Shown in pieces: positions 5,759 through 13,050 of a stretch of 20,789 nt of DNA (within the stretch, counting starts at the first letter, position 1; each line of letters starts with the position of its first letter). Source of the DNA: a virus; IMG/VR virus record IMGVR_UViG_3300020469_000323, positions 1 to 20,789 of that record; one strand, written 5' to 3'. Both the position numbers and the translations under genes were made by a program. The notes under the pieces were generated by a model. The model made no database searches, was not told the DNA's origin, and was given only the letters and a program-made list of their open reading frames with translations.

Positions 5759-8203
5759 ATGGCAATCGAAAAGCAAATGACACCCTTCGAATTAGAGGAT
5801 GATGATCAGGAAGAGGCAGTGCAGGTTGAAATAGTCAATCCTGAAGCCGTTTCTATGGAGACAGAGGATGGCGGCATCATTATCGATTTTGAAGGAGACA
5901 TTAGCGAAGAGCTTTTAGGGGGCGAAGGCCATGATCAAAACCTTGCGGAGGTTATTGATGAGGATGTTCTCCAGTCAATGGCAAGCGATCTTGTTTCTGA
6001 CTTTCAGTCAGATCAGGAAAGCAGGTCAGATTGGGCGAGGGCATACGTCAAGGGATTAGATCTTCTAGGAATGAAGGTCGAGGACAGACAGCAGCCGTGG
6101 GCGGGTGCTTCAGGGGTGTTTCACCCGATACTTACGGAAGCTGTTGTCCGTTTCCAAGCACAGGCTATGGGAGAGATATTCCCTGCTTCAGGGCCAGTGC
6201 GAACTAAAATTGTTGGAAAGAGTGACACCGAAAAGAAAGATCAGGCATTTCGTGTAGAAAACGAGATGAACTATTTGCTTACCGAAGAAATGTCTGAGTA
6301 CCGCGATGAGATGGAGCAGATGCTATTCAAGCTCCCCATTGCAGGTTCTGCATTTAAGAAAGTTTATTACGATCCATTGATGGAAAGACCATGCTCTATG
6401 TTCGTTCCATCAGAAGATTTCGTTGTGTCTTACGGGGCATCAGATTTAAAAACATGCCCAAGATACACGCATGTGATGAAAAAAACATCGAATGAGGTTC
6501 TACAGCTACAGGTAAACGGCTTCTACCGTGATGTAGATCTTCCAGACCCTGAACCAGACTACTCTGATATTAAGCAAAAGTACGATGAGTTGGATGGCGA
6601 AGAGGCGGTCATTGATGATGATGACCGCCATACAATTCTGGAGATGCATGTCGATATGAACATGCCAGAAGAGTTTGATGATCCTGATGGGATTGCTCGG
6701 CCTTATGTGGTCACAATCGATAAGTCATCAAGAGAAGTATTATCCATCAGAAGAAACTGGTACGAGGACGATGAAAAGAAAAAGAAACGTATGCATTTCG
6801 TACATTACCGATACCTACCGGGCTTGGGATTTTACGGCACAGGACTTATTCACCTCATTGGAGGCTTGGCGAAATCAGCCACCTCAATACTTCGACAACT
6901 TATTGATGCGGGTACGCTATCGAATTTACCTGCAGGTCTTAAAGCTCGCGGTCTCCGTATCAAAGGTGATGATACGCCTCTCATGCCGGGTGAGTTCAGG
7001 GATGTGGACGTACCGGGCGGTGCTATCCGTGACTCAATTACATTTATTCCTTATAAAGAGCCATCAAGCGTACTCTACTCGCTACTCGGAAATATCGTTG
7101 AAGAAGGGCGCAGAATAGGTTCTGTTGCCGATGTACAGGTAGGCGATACAAACCCACAGGCTCCAGTAGGAACAACCCTAGCTCTCATGGAAAGATCCAT
7201 GAAAGTGATGTCTGGGGTGCAAGCAAGACTACATGCTGCACTTAAGCAGGAACTAAGAATACTCGCTAAAATAATTCACGACAATATGGCTTCAGAGTAT
7301 TCCTATGAAATTGAAGGCGAGTTCAACAGAACAGAAGACTTTGATGGTCGTATTGATGTTATTCCCGTTTCAGATCCAAATGCAGCAACAATGTCACAAA
7401 GGGTGATGCAGTATCAGGCGGCACTTCAGCTTGCACAGCAAGCACCGCAACTATACGACATGGGAAAACTACACAGGCAAATGCTAGAAGTTCTGGGAAT
7501 TAGTGAAGCAGCCGACATCATTAAGCTTCCAGAAGACATCAAACCAAAAGATCCAGTTTCAGAAAACATGGCTATTTTGAAACAAGAGCCTGTCAAAGCG
7601 TTTATGTATCAGGATCACGAGGCACACATCCAAGTGCATATGGCAGCAATGCAAGATCCAAAGATACAGCAGATCGTGGGTCAGTCTCCCTTTGCAGGGG
7701 CGATACAGAGCGCAATGTCATCACACATAACCGAACACGTTGCCTATCAGTATCGCAAAGAGATACAGCTACAGCTAGGTGTGGAAATGCCAAGCGAAGA
7801 TCAAGCGCTTCCAGAAGACACAGAAGAAGAGATCTCTCGTCTTGCGGCAGACGCAGCTCAGAAGCTACTCGGCAAAAATCAAGCAGAGGTTGCACAGCAA
7901 CAAGCACAAGAAGCAGCGCAAGATCCACTTACACAGATCCAACAGCGAGAGCTTGCAATCAAAGAGCAAGAGCTTAAGCACAAAATGGAAATGGATAGAG
8001 CAAGTCTTGATCTGGATGCAACAACCAAGATCGGTAACTTGGATCTACAGGCTGAAAGAATTAAATCTGAGAACAAACGTGCAGGTGCATCTATTGGTGC
8101 TAGGATTGCTACAGAGCTAGATAAGGAGCAGCGTAAAGATAAACGCGAGGGAACGAAGCTAGGATTAGAAATAGCCAGAGAGCTTGATAAATCCAGTGAC
8201 TGA
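5759..8203 (+). CDS. Portal protein (P22-like, long form)
   Basis: The 814-aa product has an acidic N-terminus (1-70) and a portal core containing RSDWARAYVKGLDLLGMK, QPWAGASGVFHPILTEAVV and GEIFPASGPVRTKI, a set typical of P22-type portals. A GLGFYGTGLIHLIGGLAK stretch near 355-375 and a TLALMERSMKVMSGVQ region follow. The C-terminus (about 680-814) is a Gln/Glu/Lys-rich coiled coil, comparable to the long barrel of P22 gp1. The portal is the dodecameric gate for DNA entry and exit and the nucleus of head assembly. Its place right after terL fits. The ATG has AAAGGA about 10 bases upstream. The last eight bases overlap the next gene. Confidence 0.92.
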   Translation: MAIEKQMTPFELEDDDQEEAVQVEIVNPEAVSMETEDGGIIIDFEGDISEELLGGEGHDQNLAEVIDEDVLQSMASDLVSDFQSDQESRSDWARAYVKGLDLLGMKVEDRQQPWAGASGVFHPILTEAVVRFQAQAMGEIFPASGPVRTKIVGKSDTEKKDQAFRVENEMNYLLTEEMSEYRDEMEQMLFKLPIAGSAFKKVYYDPLMERPCSMFVPSEDFVVSYGASDLKTCPRYTHVMKKTSNEVLQLQVNGFYRDVDLPDPEPDYSDIKQKYDELDGEEAVIDDDDRHTILEMHVDMNMPEEFDDPDGIARPYVVTIDKSSREVLSIRRNWYEDDEKKKKRMHFVHYRYLPGLGFYGTGLIHLIGGLAKSATSILRQLIDAGTLSNLPAGLKARGLRIKGDDTPLMPGEFRDVDVPGGAIRDSITFIPYKEPSSVLYSLLGNIVEEGRRIGSVADVQVGDTNPQAPVGTTLALMERSMKVMSGVQARLHAALKQELRILAKIIHDNMASEYSYEIEGEFNRTEDFDGRIDVIPVSDPNAATMSQRVMQYQAALQLAQQAPQLYDMGKLHRQMLEVLGISEAADIIKLPEDIKPKDPVSENMAILKQEPVKAFMYQDHEAHIQVHMAAMQDPKIQQIVGQSPFAGAIQSAMSSHITEHVAYQYRKEIQLQLGVEMPSEDQALPEDTEEEISRLAADAAQKLLGKNQAEVAQQQAQEAAQDPLTQIQQRELAIKEQELKHKMEMDRASLDLDATTKIGNLDLQAERIKSENKRAGASIGARIATELDKEQRKDKREGTKLGLEIARELDKSSD

Positions 8204-8384
8204 TCCATTAATTCTAGTAATCAAAGGTAAGATAGCTGAATACAAAAGTTCAATTGAACTTTTTCTTGCTGAGGGCGGTGCTAAAACGCAAGAAGATTAC
8301 GTCAAGCTAACAGGAAAGTACGAAGCTTTTAGAATTATAGAAGAAGATTTATCGGAAATTGAAAAAAGATATATTGAAAGCTAA
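8196..8384 (+). CDS. Small helical protein after the portal, 62 aa
   Basis: I place the start at the GTG at 8196, which overlaps the portal stop by eight bases; a TTG at 8184 is in frame but less likely. The product runs (M)TDPLILVIKGKIAEYKSSI and is a two-helix, charged protein containing FLAEGGAKTQEDYVKLTGKYEA. Small proteins of this pattern (I-x-x-x-L-x-x-G-x-A-K-x-x-x-x-Y-x-x-x-x-G-x-x-x) commonly follow the portal gene in short-tailed phages. Their function is unknown to me. Palindrome copy 3 lies inside the gene and encodes S-S-I-E-L-F. Confidence 0.7.
   Translation: MTDPLILVIKGKIAEYKSSIELFLAEGGAKTQEDYVKLTGKYEAFRIIEEDLSEIEKRYIES
8247..8260. repeat. Palindrome AGTTCAATTGAACT, copy 3 (inside a gene)
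   Basis: An exact copy inside the 62-aa gene. With its flanks the symmetry extends to 20 bp (AAAAGTTCAATTGAACTTTT), which in RNA is a stem of eight A/U-rich pairs followed by U residues. Confidence 0.75.
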
Positions 8385-8426
8385 AAACTTTTTAGTTAAG
8401 TTCTGATTATTCGCGGATAATCCGCG
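8381..8426 (+). promoter_or_regulatory. Paired inverted repeats before the GroES-like gene
   Basis: The 85-bp gap before the GroES-like gene holds two inverted repeats. One is CTAAAAA-C-TTTTTAG at 8381-8395, overlapping the stop codon of the previous gene. The other is CGCGGAT-A-ATCCGCG at 8412-8426. Between them is GTTCTGATTATTC (8400-8412), a weaker form of the promoter-like motif before terS and portal. The GC palindrome has almost no loop, so it is more likely a protein-binding site than an RNA hairpin. Confidence 0.45.
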
Positions 8427-8469
8427 CAAGGTAACTGTGAACCTTTAAATCACTGCAAATGGGTGCAAT

Positions 8470-8850
8470 ATGGTTGCGACAATTAAAGTCGATAATACGA
8501 AGGTAGGGGATGACCTTCACGCAAAGCTACCAGAACCTACGGGATATAGACTTCTGATAGCACTTCCAGAGATCGATGAGAAGACACAGGGCGGAGTAAT
8601 CATGCCTGATGGACTTGTCAAAGACGAATCAACAGCTTCAATTATTGGTTTTGTTATTAAATCAGGGCCAGATGCTTACTCCGACAAGGAAAGGTTTCCT
8701 AACGGGGCTTGGTGCAAAGAGGGCGATTTTGTTATTTTCAGATCGTACTCAGGCACTAGATTTAAAGTATCGGGAAAAGAGTTTCGTCTTATAAACGATG
8801 ACACCGTAGAGGGTGTTGTCGATGATCCAAGGGGGTATACAAGAGTATGA
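8470..8850 (+). CDS. GroES-like co-chaperonin
   Basis: The 126-aa product matches the chaperonin-10 layout: a first strand PTGYRLLIAL (about 23-32), then a Gly-containing mobile loop EKTQGGVIMPDG (37-48). In that loop VIM takes the place of the I-V-L tripeptide by which GroES grips GroEL. After it come I-I-G-F-V-I-K-S-G-P (58-67), KEGDFVIF (83-90) and SGKEFRLINDDTVEGVV (101-117), equivalent to the GroES V-G-D-x-V-x-F and E-x-x-x-x-x-x-D-I-x-A-x-V. It is longer than bacterial GroES (about 97 aa) because of an N-terminal extension and an insert around 68-82. T4 gp31 is a precedent: it replaces GroES so that GroEL can fold the capsid protein. The location between portal and scaffold fits that use. 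The stop overlaps the scaffold start (ATGA). Confidence 0.82.
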   Translation: MVATIKVDNTKVGDDLHAKLPEPTGYRLLIALPEIDEKTQGGVIMPDGLVKDESTASIIGFVIKSGPDAYSDKERFPNGAWCKEGDFVIFRSYSGTRFKVSGKEFRLINDDTVEGVVDDPRGYTRV

Positions 8851-9806
8851 ATAAAGCTGCAGAACAAGATATTGATTTTGATGCCACTGAAACACAAGAT
8901 GTTGAAGGGGTAGAAAAGGAAGAAGAGACTTCTTCTGAAGTAGAGGTCGAAATCGTTGACGATACCCCTGAAGAAGACAAGGGTAGAGCAAGAAGAGCGG
9001 AAGGTGCAGAGCCTGACATTCCCAATGATGAAGAGCTAGAATCTTATAGCGAGGGCGTTCAGAAGCGCCTGAAGAAAATGAAGTGGGAATTTCATGAAGA
9101 GAGGCGAGCTAAGGAAGAAGCTGCTAAACTAAAAGAAGAGGCAGTAAGCTACGCTCAAAAAATTAAAGAAGAGAACGATAAGCTTAAAGAAACTCTTGAG
9201 AAAAGCGAGGGCGTTCTTGTTGATCAGGCAAAAGGCAGGATCGATTCACAAATCGCTCAGGCTAAAGGTAAGCTTAAAGAAGCTCATGAAGTAGGTGACA
9301 CTGATGCTCTTATTGATGCACAGGAAAATCTGACAAACCTTCAGAATGAGAAGTTTAGATACGATAACTATACTCCTCCAAAAAGAAAACAAGCTGAAGA
9401 GTTTGAACCCAATCAACAACAACAGAAACAACAGCCTCCACCGCAAGCTATGGAGTGGTGGAAAAACAATACTTGGTTTGAAGGAAATTCTAAGGGGGAC
9501 AAAGCCTTAACTGGTTTCGCAATGGGTGTACACACAGAATTGCAAGCAGAAGGTGTTGTTTTAAATTCAAAAGAGTATTATGATAAGATAGACGCTGCCA
9601 TGATGGAAGCGTTCCCAGATAAATTCGGCGTTGCGGTAGAGGAGCCTACATCACAACAACCCCGAACAGGAGCCGTGGTTGCCCCTACGTCCAGAACGTC
9701 TAAAAAACCACGCAAGGTGAAGTTGACTCCGACCGCAGCCGCACTCGCGAAACGGCTAGGTCTAACTGCAGAACAGTATGCCGCGCAACTAATGAAGGAA
9801 AATTGA
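8847..9806 (+). CDS. Capsid scaffolding protein
   Basis: The 319-aa product has the scaffold hallmarks. The N-terminus is very acidic and disordered (1-65). A long coiled coil follows (about 70-170, KKMKWEFHEERRAKEEAAKL and onward), then a Gln/Pro-rich linker (about 190-200), an MEWWKNNTWFEG segment and a basic C-terminal helix pair (KKPRKVKLTPTAAALAKRLG...) suited to binding the inner surface of the capsid protein. It lies directly upstream of the head proteins and overlaps the GroES-like gene by ATGA. No protease motif is seen, so it may be recycled rather than cleaved. Assignment rests on composition and position. Confidence 0.75.
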   Translation: MNKAAEQDIDFDATETQDVEGVEKEEETSSEVEVEIVDDTPEEDKGRARRAEGAEPDIPNDEELESYSEGVQKRLKKMKWEFHEERRAKEEAAKLKEEAVSYAQKIKEENDKLKETLEKSEGVLVDQAKGRIDSQIAQAKGKLKEAHEVGDTDALIDAQENLTNLQNEKFRYDNYTPPKRKQAEEFEPNQQQQKQQPPPQAMEWWKNNTWFEGNSKGDKALTGFAMGVHTELQAEGVVLNSKEYYDKIDAAMMEAFPDKFGVAVEEPTSQQPRTGAVVAPTSRTSKKPRKVKLTPTAAALAKRLGLTAEQYAAQLMKEN

Positions 9807-9807
9807 T

Positions 9808-10251
9808 ATGACTGATAGAACTCCACGCACTACAGAAACTAGAGAAAAAACAGTTCGTAAAAAGGGATGGTCTCGACCATCTTCGCTACCTACCCCCGAA
9901 CCAAGGGATGGATTACATTTCCGTTGGATTCGCACAGCAACTTTGGGTAATAGCGACAATACTAATGTTTCGGCTCGATTTCGTGAAGGCTATACACCAG
10001 TCAAGGCTTCAGATGTTCCTGAGTTAACCGTTGTGTCTGACATCGATTCTCGATTTAAAGACAACGTTGAGGTAGGTGGACTGCTTTTATGTAGTATACC
10101 TGCAGAAATTGCTGAAGAACGTGTCGAGGTACAACTCGAACAGGCTCAACACGCACAGGATGCGGTAGATCGTAATTTTATGAGAGAAAACGATCCTCGT
10201 ATGCCAGTGTTGAACCCTGAGCGTTCCACGCGCACATCGTTTGGAAAGTAA
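9808..10251 (+). CDS. Conserved structural-module protein, 147 aa
   Basis: The ATG follows the scaffold stop by one base and has AAGGAAAATTG upstream. The N-terminus (1-30) is basic, rich in Thr/Arg/Lys (MTDRTPRTTETREKTVRKK). A compact domain with DGLHFRWIRTATLGNSDNTN and EGYTPVKASDVPEL follows, then a helical tail with EEVQLEQA-like Glu/Gln residues. The pattern F-R-W-x-R-x-x-x-x-G-x-x-D-x-x-N-V-x-x-R-x-x-E-G-Y is one I associate with hypothetical proteins next to capsid genes in marine phages. A minor head component is likely; the function is not known. Confidence 0.7.
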   Translation: MTDRTPRTTETREKTVRKKGWSRPSSLPTPEPRDGLHFRWIRTATLGNSDNTNVSARFREGYTPVKASDVPELTVVSDIDSRFKDNVEVGGLLLCSIPAEIAEERVEVQLEQAQHAQDAVDRNFMRENDPRMPVLNPERSTRTSFGK

Positions 10252-10257
10252 CCAAAA

Positions 10258-10271
10258 AGTTCAATTGAACT
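10258..10271. repeat. Palindrome AGTTCAATTGAACT, copy 4
   Basis: An exact copy in the 65-bp gap before the capsid-associated gene, seven bases after the preceding stop codon. With flanks it reads AAGTTCAATTGAACTT. It is the only notable element in that gap besides the GGAGAAAGAG binding site. Confidence 0.75.
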
Positions 10272-10316
10272 TCTAGGGAGCTTTCTTAATTTTAATTTGG
10301 TTAGGAGAAAGAGCAA

Positions 10317-10919
10317 ATGGCTACTACAGCAGCTCCCCAAGGCCTGAAGCCCGTAAAACGTGCTGATGGTATGCCCTATGCAGGGGCAACTACTGAATAC
10401 CTGATCGATCCTGCGGGCGAGGCGACCAATATTTTTAATGGTCAAGTCGTCATAATCGGGACGGATGGGTATATTGCGATTAGTACCGCTTCAGGTGCTG
10501 ACGCAACAACAAACAACTTAGGCGGTAATGGCATTGGTGCTATTGGTGTTTTTGTTGGTTGTGAGTATCAGAACGATGAAGGTCAAACAGTTCATTCGAA
10601 CTATTATCCTTCAGGTAAACTAAATGCGAAAGCTTTAGTTGTTGATGATCCAAATGTATTATTTCAAGCACAAGCAGACGCGACTATGACTCAGTCTGAT
10701 TTAGGCATGTGTACTACATTCGCAGCAGTGCAATCCTCTTCTACAGGTAGCACTGCGACTGGAAACTCTAATACGGCAATGGATGCAGACGCATCTTCAG
10801 CTACAAAAGCCTTCAAAGTTGTAGGTTTTGTATCACCGCCAACTGATGGGTTCCCGGATATTTTAGTAAAATTTGCCCCTAGTTATCATTCGATGACTGT
10901 GGACAAAGGTCAAGCATAG
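10317..10919 (+). CDS. Capsid-associated (decoration-like) protein
   Basis: The 200-aa product starts MATTAAPQGLKPVKRADGMP. It contains the sequence TEYLIDPAGEATNIFNGQVV, a beta-rich core with VGCEYQNDEGQTVHSNYYPSG, and VVDDPNVLFQAQAD (about 108-121). A Ser/Thr/Gly-rich stretch follows near 138-150, and the C-terminus contains PDILVKFAPSYHSM. Small beta-rich proteins of this type often lie just before the major capsid gene in marine phages and are thought to decorate or complete the capsid. The gene has a strong GGAGAAAG binding site and is 11 bp from the capsid gene, so the two are probably expressed together. The name is by position and pattern, not by a known motif. Confidence 0.65.
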   Translation: MATTAAPQGLKPVKRADGMPYAGATTEYLIDPAGEATNIFNGQVVIIGTDGYIAISTASGADATTNNLGGNGIGAIGVFVGCEYQNDEGQTVHSNYYPSGKLNAKALVVDDPNVLFQAQADATMTQSDLGMCTTFAAVQSSSTGSTATGNSNTAMDADASSATKAFKVVGFVSPPTDGFPDILVKFAPSYHSMTVDKGQA

Positions 10920-10930
10920 GAGACTGACTA

Positions 10931-11836
10931 ATGGCTATTTCACGCGCACAGCTCCTTAAAGAGCTACTTCCCGGCCTAAACGCATTGTACGGCTTGGAAT
11001 ACGACAAATACGAAAATGAACACTCAGAAATTTATGAGACAGAAACTTCAGACAGAAGCTTTGAAGAAGAAGTCAAATTAAGTGGTTTTGGGGCGGCTCC
11101 TGTGAAAGCAGAAGGTGCAGCAATTTCGTATGATAACGCACAAGAGCATTATACTGCTCGATACAACCATGAGACCGTTGCAATGGGTTTCTCTGTCACT
11201 GAAGAAGCGATGGAAGACAACTTGTACGACTCATTGTCTGCTCGATATACAAAAGCACTAGCTCGCGCTATGGCTTATACCAAGCAGACTAAGGCTGCAG
11301 CTTTGTTGAACACAGGTTTTACAAGCTTCAACTCAGGTGATGGCGTTACATTGTTTAGTACTTCACACCCAACTGTCGGTGGTGGTACAAACGCTAACAG
11401 GCTTGCAGTAAATGCAGACTTGAACGAAACCTCACTAGAGCAAGCAGTTATTGATATTTCAGCGTTCACAGATGAACGTGGATTATTGATCGCGGCTCGC
11501 CCTCGTAAGTTAATCGTTCCACCTGCGCTAATGTTCGTGGCAACAAGACTGCTACAGACAGAGCTTCGCACTGGTACAGCGGATAACGATACAAACGCAT
11601 TGCGTTCAAATGGATCAATCCCTGAAGGCTATCGTGTGAATCACTATCTAACGGACACAGATGCGTTCTTCATCACAACAGATATTCCAAATGGTATGAA
11701 GCATTTCGAGCGTACCGCTATGGCAACATCTATGGATGGAGATTTCGATACAGGTAATGTTCGCTACAAAGCTCGTGAGCGTTATTCTTTTGGTGTATCA
11801 GATCCATTAGGAATGTTTGGTTCCCCCGGAGCGTAA
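10931..11836 (+). CDS. Major capsid protein (HK97-fold, Mu gpT-like)
   Basis: The 301-aa product has the features of compact HK97-fold capsid proteins without a long prodomain. These are LLPGLNALYGLEYDKYENEHSE at the N-terminus and FEEEVKLSGFG; a central helix region ALARAMAYTKQTKAAALLNT; then PRKLIVPPALMFVATRLLQT (about 190-210), which corresponds to the 'P-x-x-L-V-V-P-x-x-L' strand and helix of Mu gpT-like capsids. DAFFITTDIP and ARERYSFGVSDPLGMFG close the protein. It builds the icosahedral shell. AGGAG stands 9 bases before the ATG, and a strong terminator follows, consistent with high expression. Confidence 0.88.
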   Translation: MAISRAQLLKELLPGLNALYGLEYDKYENEHSEIYETETSDRSFEEEVKLSGFGAAPVKAEGAAISYDNAQEHYTARYNHETVAMGFSVTEEAMEDNLYDSLSARYTKALARAMAYTKQTKAAALLNTGFTSFNSGDGVTLFSTSHPTVGGGTNANRLAVNADLNETSLEQAVIDISAFTDERGLLIAARPRKLIVPPALMFVATRLLQTELRTGTADNDTNALRSNGSIPEGYRVNHYLTDTDAFFITTDIPNGMKHFERTAMATSMDGDFDTGNVRYKARERYSFGVSDPLGMFGSPGA

Positions 11837-11892
11837 ACTATGGTATAGAAGAAGTGTCCCTCTAAAGGGGATATTTACTTCTCCCGGTAAAT

Positions 11893-11926
11893 AGGGGCAG
11901 CTTGCAGGAGTTGCCCCTTTCTTTTT
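11893..11926 (+). terminator. Intrinsic terminator after the major capsid gene
   Basis: AGGGGCA (11893-11899) pairs with TGCCCCT (11912-11918) around a 12-base loop and is followed by TTCTTTTT. This is a classic rho-independent terminator 57 bp after the capsid stop, separating head genes from the following small-protein operon. Confidence 0.85.
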
Positions 11927-11952
11927 AAAAAAACTATGTTATGGTCTTTTTA

Positions 11953-12032
11953 GGGGCAACATTAGCCTTGCAGACAGGACACTCCCCGACCTGACGTTGC
12001 ACAGACTGCTAGGCAAAACCTTGTGCAAGGGG
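11953..12032 (+). promoter_or_regulatory. Structured leader with alternative pairings before the 74-aa gene
   Basis: The 100 bases after the terminator hold no gene but several complementary segments. GTTGC at 11996-12000 can pair with GCAAC at 11956-11960. Alternatively TTGCACA (11997-12003) pairs with TGTGCAA (12022-12028), whose last two bases belong to the AAGGGG ribosome binding site. GGGG (11953-11956) can pair with CCCC (11984-11987). The two GTTGC pairings exclude each other. This could be a translational control element or a fortuitous fold. Confidence 0.35.
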
Positions 12033-12040
12033 TATTTATT

Positions 12041-12265
12041 ATGGCATCAACTACATTTTCAGGCCCAGTGACATCTTCTGATGGATTTGTTGGTCTTATC
12101 ACATTAACAAGCTACACAGTTGCAGCCGCACCTTCCGCTGCTACAGCAGGTGCAGGTACTATAGCGTACATTTCAAATGGCGCTGCAGGTGCTGCTATCT
12201 TGGCTTTCTCTGACGGAACAAACTGGAAGCGTTCCGATACAGGCGCAACCATTTCAGCTTCATAG
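12041..12265 (+). CDS. Small virion-like protein, 74 aa
   Basis: The ATG at 12041 has AAGGGG eight bases upstream; an in-frame GTG at 12023 is less likely. The product (MASTTFSGPVTSSDGFVG...) is Ala/Gly/Thr/Ser-rich and beta-like. It ends with the pattern I-S-N-G-A-A-G-A-A-I-L-A-F-S-D-G-T-N-W-K-R, which is common in phage structural proteins (x-S-D-G-x-x-G-x-P-x-x-A-x-x-D-G-x-x-W). Likely a minor head or fibre component; no enzymatic motif. Confidence 0.65.
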   Translation: MASTTFSGPVTSSDGFVGLITLTSYTVAAAPSAATAGAGTIAYISNGAAGAAILAFSDGTNWKRSDTGATISAS

Positions 12266-12272
12266 GTGAATT

Positions 12273-12482
12273 ATGAGTAGATTTTCACCACCAAGTGTTG
12301 AAGAACTGGCGGCTCGTGGGTTAGACCCAGATGGAAACCCACTAAAAGTATGGACTAACAAAGTTCGCGCAAGAAACAGCGATGGAACGCTTAAAGCAGA
12401 TGATCCCTCCACACCTGATGTAAATGAGGCATGGGAAGAATCACCTGTTAAAAAGCGCGGTCGCCCTAAGAAGAAAGGGTAA
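12273..12482 (+). CDS. Small protein with AT-hook-like C-terminus, 69 aa
   Basis: The start has AGGTGA upstream. Residues 1-30 resemble a short conserved phage motif (PPSVEELAARGLDPDGNP), the middle is acidic and the end is KKRGRPKKKG. The R-G-R-P core flanked by lysines is the AT-hook signature for minor-groove binding of A/T-rich DNA. This is the only part with a functional hint. It belongs to a run of very basic small proteins that may associate with DNA in the capsid (inference). Confidence 0.65.
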   Translation: MSRFSPPSVEELAARGLDPDGNPLKVWTNKVRARNSDGTLKADDPSTPDVNEAWEESPVKKRGRPKKKG

Positions 12483-12485
12483 GCT

Positions 12486-12755
12486 ATGTCTAGTGATGTA
12501 AAGGCAAAGCGTGTCACAGGAACAGGCTCACTCGCAGTTGGCCCTGCTCGCATACGGCAGATACATGTTTTATCAGGATCGGGTACACCCCGATTAACTA
12601 TCTCAGATGGTAACGGTGGGGCTACAGTTCTAGATTTGGATCTAAAAGCTTCTGACGTTCATGCTGTCAATATCCCAGACGATGGGATTAGAGTTAGTGA
12701 TATTCATGTAGCTACTGCTACGGCACTAACAGCTATAACAATATTCTTTAATTAA
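12486..12755 (+). CDS. Small beta-rich structural protein, 89 aa
   Basis: The gene lies four bases after the previous stop with AAAGGGTAAG as binding site. The product (MSSDVKAKRVTGTGSLAVGP...) has alternating hydrophobic strands and Gly/Thr turns (RIRQIHVLSGSGTPRLTISD, DLKASDVHAVNIPDDGIRVS). It looks like a compact all-beta head-surface, neck or fibre component. Proteins of this size and pattern occur in the same place in marine phages; no specific function is known to me. Confidence 0.65.
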   Translation: MSSDVKAKRVTGTGSLAVGPARIRQIHVLSGSGTPRLTISDGNGGATVLDLDLKASDVHAVNIPDDGIRVSDIHVATATALTAITIFFN

Positions 12756-12759
12756 TGTT

Positions 12760-13050
12760 ATGGCTGCTCGCAAGGGAACTATGAAGGGTCACTCCATCAA
12801 GGGGGGGCAAAAACGCCCCACCAAAAAAGGTGCGGGTATGACCGCTAAAGGTGTAGCTAAGTACCGTAGGGATAACCCCGGTTCTAAGCTTAAAACCGCT
12901 GTGACTGGCACAGTTAAAAAAGGTAGTAAGGCTGCGAAAAGACGTAAGTCTTATTGCGCTAGATCTGCAGGTCAGATGAAGCAGTTTCCAAAAGCAGCAA
13001 AAGATCCAAACAGTCGCCTGAGACAGGCTAGAAAAAGATGGAAATGTTGA
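12760..13050 (+). CDS. Very basic Lys/Arg-rich protein, DUF6321-like, 96 aa
   Basis: The N-terminus is Lys/Gly-rich (MAARKGTMKGHSIKGGQKRP). A conserved domain follows with KYRRDNPGSKLKTAVTG and KKGSKAAKRRKSYCARSAGQ, then RLRQARKRWKC at the end. I recognise the K-Y-R-x-x-N-P-G-S-x-L-x-T-A-V / K-G-S-K-A-A-x-R-R-K-S-[FY]-C-A-R pattern from phage proteins annotated as DUF6321. Two cysteines (residue 67 and the last residue) are notable. No clear Shine-Dalgarno is seen, so translation may be coupled to the previous gene. Probably binds DNA or other virion parts; unproven. Confidence 0.75.
   Translation: MAARKGTMKGHSIKGGQKRPTKKGAGMTAKGVAKYRRDNPGSKLKTAVTGTVKKGSKAAKRRKSYCARSAGQMKQFPKAAKDPNSRLRQARKRWKC

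Noticed and set aside
7602-8208. Minus-strand frames of about 108 aa inside the portal 3' end
   Set aside because: They mirror the Gln/Glu-rich codons of the portal coiled coil and have no ribosome binding site or coherent protein pattern.
11941-12040. tRNA or tmRNA-like gene in the leader after the capsid terminator
   Set aside because: No cloverleaf, CCA end or T-loop GTTCRA motif is present; only short helices can be formed.
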